Shown here: piece after piece, positions 6,513 to 9,035 of the stretch
Position numbering within the stretch: position 1 is the stretch's first letter
Layout: the number at the start of each line of letters is the position of its first letter
DNA from: Quisquiliibacterium sp.
Lineage (GTDB): Bacteria; Pseudomonadota; Gammaproteobacteria; Burkholderiales; Burkholderiaceae_E
Assembly (NCBI GenBank): GCA_023257915.1
Contig: JALRBB010000390.1
Span: forward strand, 1 to 9,035
Direction of reading: 5' to 3'
Length of the DNA stretch: 9,035 nucleotides
Notes under the pieces: model-generated
Seen by the model: only the letters and a program-made list of their open reading frames with translations
Told to the model about the DNA's origin: nothing
The model's database searches: none
Position numbers and translations under genes: made by a program

Positions 6513-7386
6513 CGGCCCAGCCGCTGCGAACCTTGACGAACAGCTCGAGGTACACCTTGGTGTCGAGCAAGCGCTCCAGATCTAGCCTCGCTTCGGTGGC
6601 CACGCGCTTGATTCGCTCTCCACCCTTGCCCAGCACGATCGCCTTTTGCGCGTCGCGCTCGACCAGAACCGTGGCGAATACCCTGCGCAGCTTTGGAAGC
6701 TCCTCATACTTGTCAATGACGACCGTACTCGAATAGGGAAGTTCGTCACCGAGCATCCGGAACAGCTTCTCGCGAATCAGTTCGGCAGCATGAAATCGCT
6801 CACTGCGGTCGGTGATGTCGTCTTCAGCGAAAATTGCCTCGCCCTGCGGCAGGCGAGCCACGCAAAGATCCACCAGCAAATCGACCTGCCGTCCGGTTCG
6901 AGCGCTCAGCGGAACCACTTCGTCGAAACTGCGGACCGCAGTTGCTTGTTGCACTAGCGCCATCAAGCGCGCCTTGTCCCGGACCGCGTCAACCTTGTTG
7001 ACTACCAGGAATACCGGCCGATCGCTCGGCAGCACCCGGGCAACCGCCTCGTCTGCGGCAGTCCAGCCAGAACCGTCGCAAACCATGATGACCAGATCGG
7101 CGTCCTGCGCGACCTGCTGCGCGGTGCGGTTCAAGACGCGATTCAGTGCACCGCCGCTCCGGGTCTGGTAGCCGGGACTGTCCAGAAAGATCAGCTGCGC
7201 CTGCGCATGGCTGAGCACGCCAAGGATTCGGTGCCGGGTGGTTTGCGGACGGCGGGAGGTGATCGACAGTTTCTGCCCGATCAAACGATTGAGCAGGGTC
7301 GACTTGCCCACATTGGGCCGGCCAACGATCGCCACATAGCCGCATCGATGGACCGGGGCGTCGGTTCCGGAATCTGGATCTGACAT
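6475..7386 (-). CDS. era: GTPase Era
   Basis: Era is a GTPase that binds the 3' end of 16S rRNA during small-subunit assembly, and it sits next to rnc in most proteobacteria. The 303-residue protein (E. coli 301) has G1 GRPNVGKST (22-30), a G2 threonine in RRPQTTRHR (45-53), G3 as DSPG (69-72) instead of the usual DTPG, and G4 NKVD (130-133). The G5-like motif is PLSAR, and a C-terminal KH RNA-binding domain contains VLGKGGERIKRV. The ATG at 7386 lies 26 bases after the rnc stop with no strong Shine-Dalgarno, so translation may depend on coupling to rnc. The stretch PGYQTR...ALNR.LNR after G3 resembles betaproteobacterial Era proteins as I recall them. Confidence 0.97.
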   Translation of the reverse strand: MSDPDSGTDAPVHRCGYVAIVGRPNVGKSTLLNRLIGQKLSITSRRPQTTRHRILGVLSHAQAQLIFLDSPGYQTRSGGALNRVLNRTAQQVAQDADLVIMVCDGSGWTAADEAVARVLPSDRPVFLVVNKVDAVRDKARLMALVQQATAVRSFDEVVPLSARTGRQVDLLVDLCVARLPQGEAIFAEDDITDRSERFHAAELIREKLFRMLGDELPYSSTVVIDKYEELPKLRRVFATVLVERDAQKAIVLGKGGERIKRVATEARLDLERLLDTKVYLELFVKVRSGWADDEQSLRAYGYE

Positions 7387-7412
7387 GGCGTTTCGCGAGC
7401 GTCGTTGCGGCT

Positions 7413-8171
7413 TCAGGCAGCCTGGCTGTCTTGCGTGGCGCCGGCGCGCATCTCGGCACTGCCGACCTCACGCGAACGGCTGCGCCTCCCCGGCGACGGA
7501 GCCAGCGATTGCGCCTGCTCGAGCGCGAGCTTCGCGGCAGCCTGCTCGGCCGCCCGGCGGCTGGACCCACCTCCATGAACCTCGATTGCAAGCTTCGGAA
7601 TCGAACAACTGACCTCGAAGTGCTGGTTGTGCGCCGCGCCCTGAGTCGCGACAACCTCGTAGACCGGCAGCGAAATCTTGCGTCCTTGCAGGTACTCCTG
7701 CAAAAGCGTCTTGGCGTCCTTGCCGAGCGTCTTGGGATCCACCGATTGCATCACCGGCTCATACAGCGCGATGACCACCTGACGTGCAGCTTCGAACCCG
7801 CCGTCCTGCAAGGTAGCCCCGACGATCGCCTCGAATGCATCCGCCAGGATCGACGGACGCCGCGACCCGCCGCTTTTGAGCTCGCCCTCGCCAAGCAGCA
7901 AGTGCTGATTCAGTTCGAGTCGCTGCGCAATCTCATGAAGCGACTGCTGCTTGACCAGGTTGGCGCGTAAGCGCGACAGGTCACCCTCGTCAAAACGCGA
8001 AAAACGCTCAAAGAGCATCGACGAGACAACCGCATTCAAAATGCTGTCGCCGAGGAACTCGAGCCGTTCGTTATTGGGCTTGCCGTGACTGCGATGCGTC
8101 AGGGCTTGCTTCAGCAGCATCGGGTCGTTGAACCGATACCCGAGACGCTGCTGAAGATCGTCGATTGTCAT
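7413..8171 (-). CDS. rnc: Ribonuclease III
   Basis: RNase III cuts double-stranded RNA, including the 16S and 23S rRNA precursors. The 252-residue protein has the signature [11 protein letters not shown] (33-43; Glu38 and Asp42 bind metal), and the second acidic pair in [10 protein letters not shown] (Asp111, Glu114). A double-stranded-RNA-binding domain runs from about [13 protein letters not shown] to [15 protein letters not shown] (about 152-222). The last 28 or so residues are a low-complexity tail rich in Ser, Arg and Ala, beyond the usual end (E. coli 226). The ATG at 8171 follows the DUF4845 gene by 12 bases. Its place between lepB and era is the standard arrangement. Confidence 0.97.
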   Translation of the reverse strand: MTIDDLQQRLGYRFNDPMLLKQALTHRSHGKPNNERLEFLGDSILNAVVSSMLFERFSRFDEGDLSRLRANLVKQQSLHEIAQRLELNQHLLLGEGELKSGGSRRPSILADAFEAIVGATLQDGGFEAARQVVIALYEPVMQSVDPKTLGKDAKTLLQEYLQGRKISLPVYEVVATQGAAHNQHFEVSCSIPKLAIEVHGGGSSRRAAEQAAAKLALEQAQSLAPSPGRRSRSREVGSAEMRAGATQDSQAA

Positions 8172-8183
8172 GCTGCTAGACGT

Positions 8184-8564
8184 TCATTGCGGCGCCCCGC
8201 CAACCCTGGCGCTACCCTTGTAATCGAGCAGCAGGCTTGCGGGACCGTAGAGTGGGATCCGCTTTTCGTACTGAAAACTGATCGAGACACCAGCCTGGAC
8301 GCGGGTGACCTTCAGATCCCGGCCACCGATCGAGGCGATATCCTCGACCGCCGCAATCTTGTCGAAAGCCGAAACGATCGCTGCCGGCGAAGTCTCGCCA
8401 CTGGTGGCGATCTTCTCGAGGGCACGTTGCACCGCCATGTATTCGAGCGCCGTGGGCAGCACCCGCATGCCGACCACCACCAGCATGACGGCACCAACGC
8501 CAAAGATCAGCAGGCTGATCAGGCTCAGTCCATGCTGCCGATTTTGGAGCCCCAAAGGTTTCAT
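8184..8564 (-). CDS. DUF4845 family membrane protein
   Basis: This 126-residue protein of unknown function matches, by layout and position, the DUF4845 family found between lepB and rnc in beta- and gammaproteobacteria. It has a short basic N-terminus, then QHGLSLISLLIFGVGAVML (about 10-28) opening a single membrane span to about residue 34, then VLPTALEYMAVQRALEKIA and a small soluble domain. That domain was probably periplasmic; the N-terminus resembles a type IV pilin-like leader (GLSLISLL) but lacks the usual Phe-Thr-Leu-Ile-Glu form. The ATG at 8564 overlaps the lepB stop as ATGA, so translation is likely coupled to lepB. No catalytic motif is visible. Confidence 0.85.
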   Translation of the reverse strand: MKPLGLQNRQHGLSLISLLIFGVGAVMLVVVGMRVLPTALEYMAVQRALEKIATSGETSPAAIVSAFDKIAAVEDIASIGGRDLKVTRVQAGVSISFQYEKRIPLYGPASLLLDYKGSARVGGAPQ

Positions 8565-9035
8565 CAGTGAAATCGTCCGATTCGCTTCAGGTCGCTGAAA
8601 TTCATCCAGATGAAGAATGCCTTGCCCACAATGTTGCGCTCGGGCACGAAACCCCAGTAGCGGCTATCCAGGCTGTTCTCTCGATTGTCCCCCATCACGA
8701 AGTAATGGCCCGGGGGAACCTCGCAACTGACACCAGTGCTCAGATATTCGCAACGCTCCCGGAAAGGGAAGGCATCTACAGCTGTGATGAAAGACGGTTT
8801 ATCCAGTTCTGTCAATATGTTATGGCTGATTGTTCCGAGTTTTTCTGAATATTGACGAGAATAACTCAAGCGCTCGCTGTCATAAAATTCGCCGGCATCC
8901 GTGAGCGGCACCGGCTCGCCGTTGATGCGCAAGCGCTTGTTTTCGTAGGAAATCTTGTCGCCTGGCAGCGCCACGACGCGCTTGATGTAATCCATGGACG
9001 GATCGCGCGGATAGCGAAACACCATCACGTCACCC
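8564..9035 (-). CDS. lepB: Signal peptidase I, C-terminal part (start outside window)
   Basis: LepB cleaves signal peptides from exported proteins at the outer face of the inner membrane. The 156 residues present begin at GDVMVFRYPRDPSMDYIKR and include the catalytic lysine in DYIKRVVALPGD (codon at 8981-8983). They also include a cysteine pair in CEYLSTGVSC and the C-terminal signature GDNRENSLDSRYWGFVP. The N-terminal membrane anchors and the catalytic serine box lie beyond base 9035. The segment between GEFYDSERL and VDAFPF is coded by noticeably AT-rich DNA (about 8781-8870, 34 G or C in 90 bases), unlike the rest of the window. The protein ends normally with RIGRFH, so only the 5' part is missing, owing to the window edge. 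Confidence 0.96.
   Translation of the reverse strand, partial: GDVMVFRYPRDPSMDYIKRVVALPGDKISYENKRLRINGEPVPLTDAGEFYDSERLSYSRQYSEKLGTISHNILTELDKPSFITAVDAFPFRERCEYLSTGVSCEVPPGHYFVMGDNRENSLDSRYWGFVPERNIVGKAFFIWMNFSDLKRIGRFH

Noticed and set aside
1..9035. Defence system, CRISPR, phage or insertion sequence
   Set aside because: No repeats arrays, transposase, integrase or toxin-antitoxin-like genes are visible; every substantial frame is explained by a housekeeping gene.

Overview
The window is a piece of a high-GC proteobacterial chromosome, most likely a betaproteobacterium. The evidence is the gene order lepB - DUF4845 - rnc - era - recO - pdxJ - acpS - nagZ - uvrC - pgsA - tRNA-Gly - tRNA-Cys, together with family details such as the PGYQTR...ALNR.LNR stretch after the Era G3 motif and the [11 protein letters not shown] signature of RNase III. 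This assignment comes from reading, not from a search.

Layout. All main genes lie on the minus strand and are packed tightly, so transcription runs from high to low coordinates. The window opens (9035 downwards) inside lepB, whose catalytic serine lies off the edge. Next come a one-pass membrane protein (DUF4845), rnc, era, recO, pdxJ, acpS, nagZ, uvrC and pgsA. Four junctions are 4-base ATGA or GTGA stop/start overlaps: lepB/DUF4845, recO/pdxJ, acpS/nagZ and nagZ/uvrC. recO may overlap the end of era by 38 bases. No gap between protein genes in this block exceeds about 43 bases. After pgsA there is a 125-base gap carrying a consensus-perfect sigma70 promoter (TTGACA, 16 bp, TATAAT). It drives tRNA-Gly(GCC), which is followed by a strong hairpin with T runs on both strands and then tRNA-Cys(GCA).

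The left end is odd. A 3' part of an aldo-keto reductase gene (Tas-like) on the plus strand converges on tRNA-Cys. It is abruptly joined near base 125 to a C-terminal part of recR on the minus strand. Both genes are broken at the same GATC-containing point, so this is either a cloning or assembly chimera or a real rearrangement.

Functionally the block is core housekeeping: protein export processing (LepB), RNA processing and ribosome assembly (Rnc, Era), DNA repair (RecO, UvrC and the RecR fragment), vitamin B6 synthesis (PdxJ), acyl carrier protein activation (AcpS), cell-wall recycling (NagZ), phosphatidylglycerol synthesis (PgsA) and two tRNAs. I see no phage, transposon, CRISPR or defence system, and no credible novel multi-gene system. 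The points worth a second look are the broken left end, the layout between the two tRNAs, a mismatch in tRNA-Cys, and an AT-rich patch in lepB.
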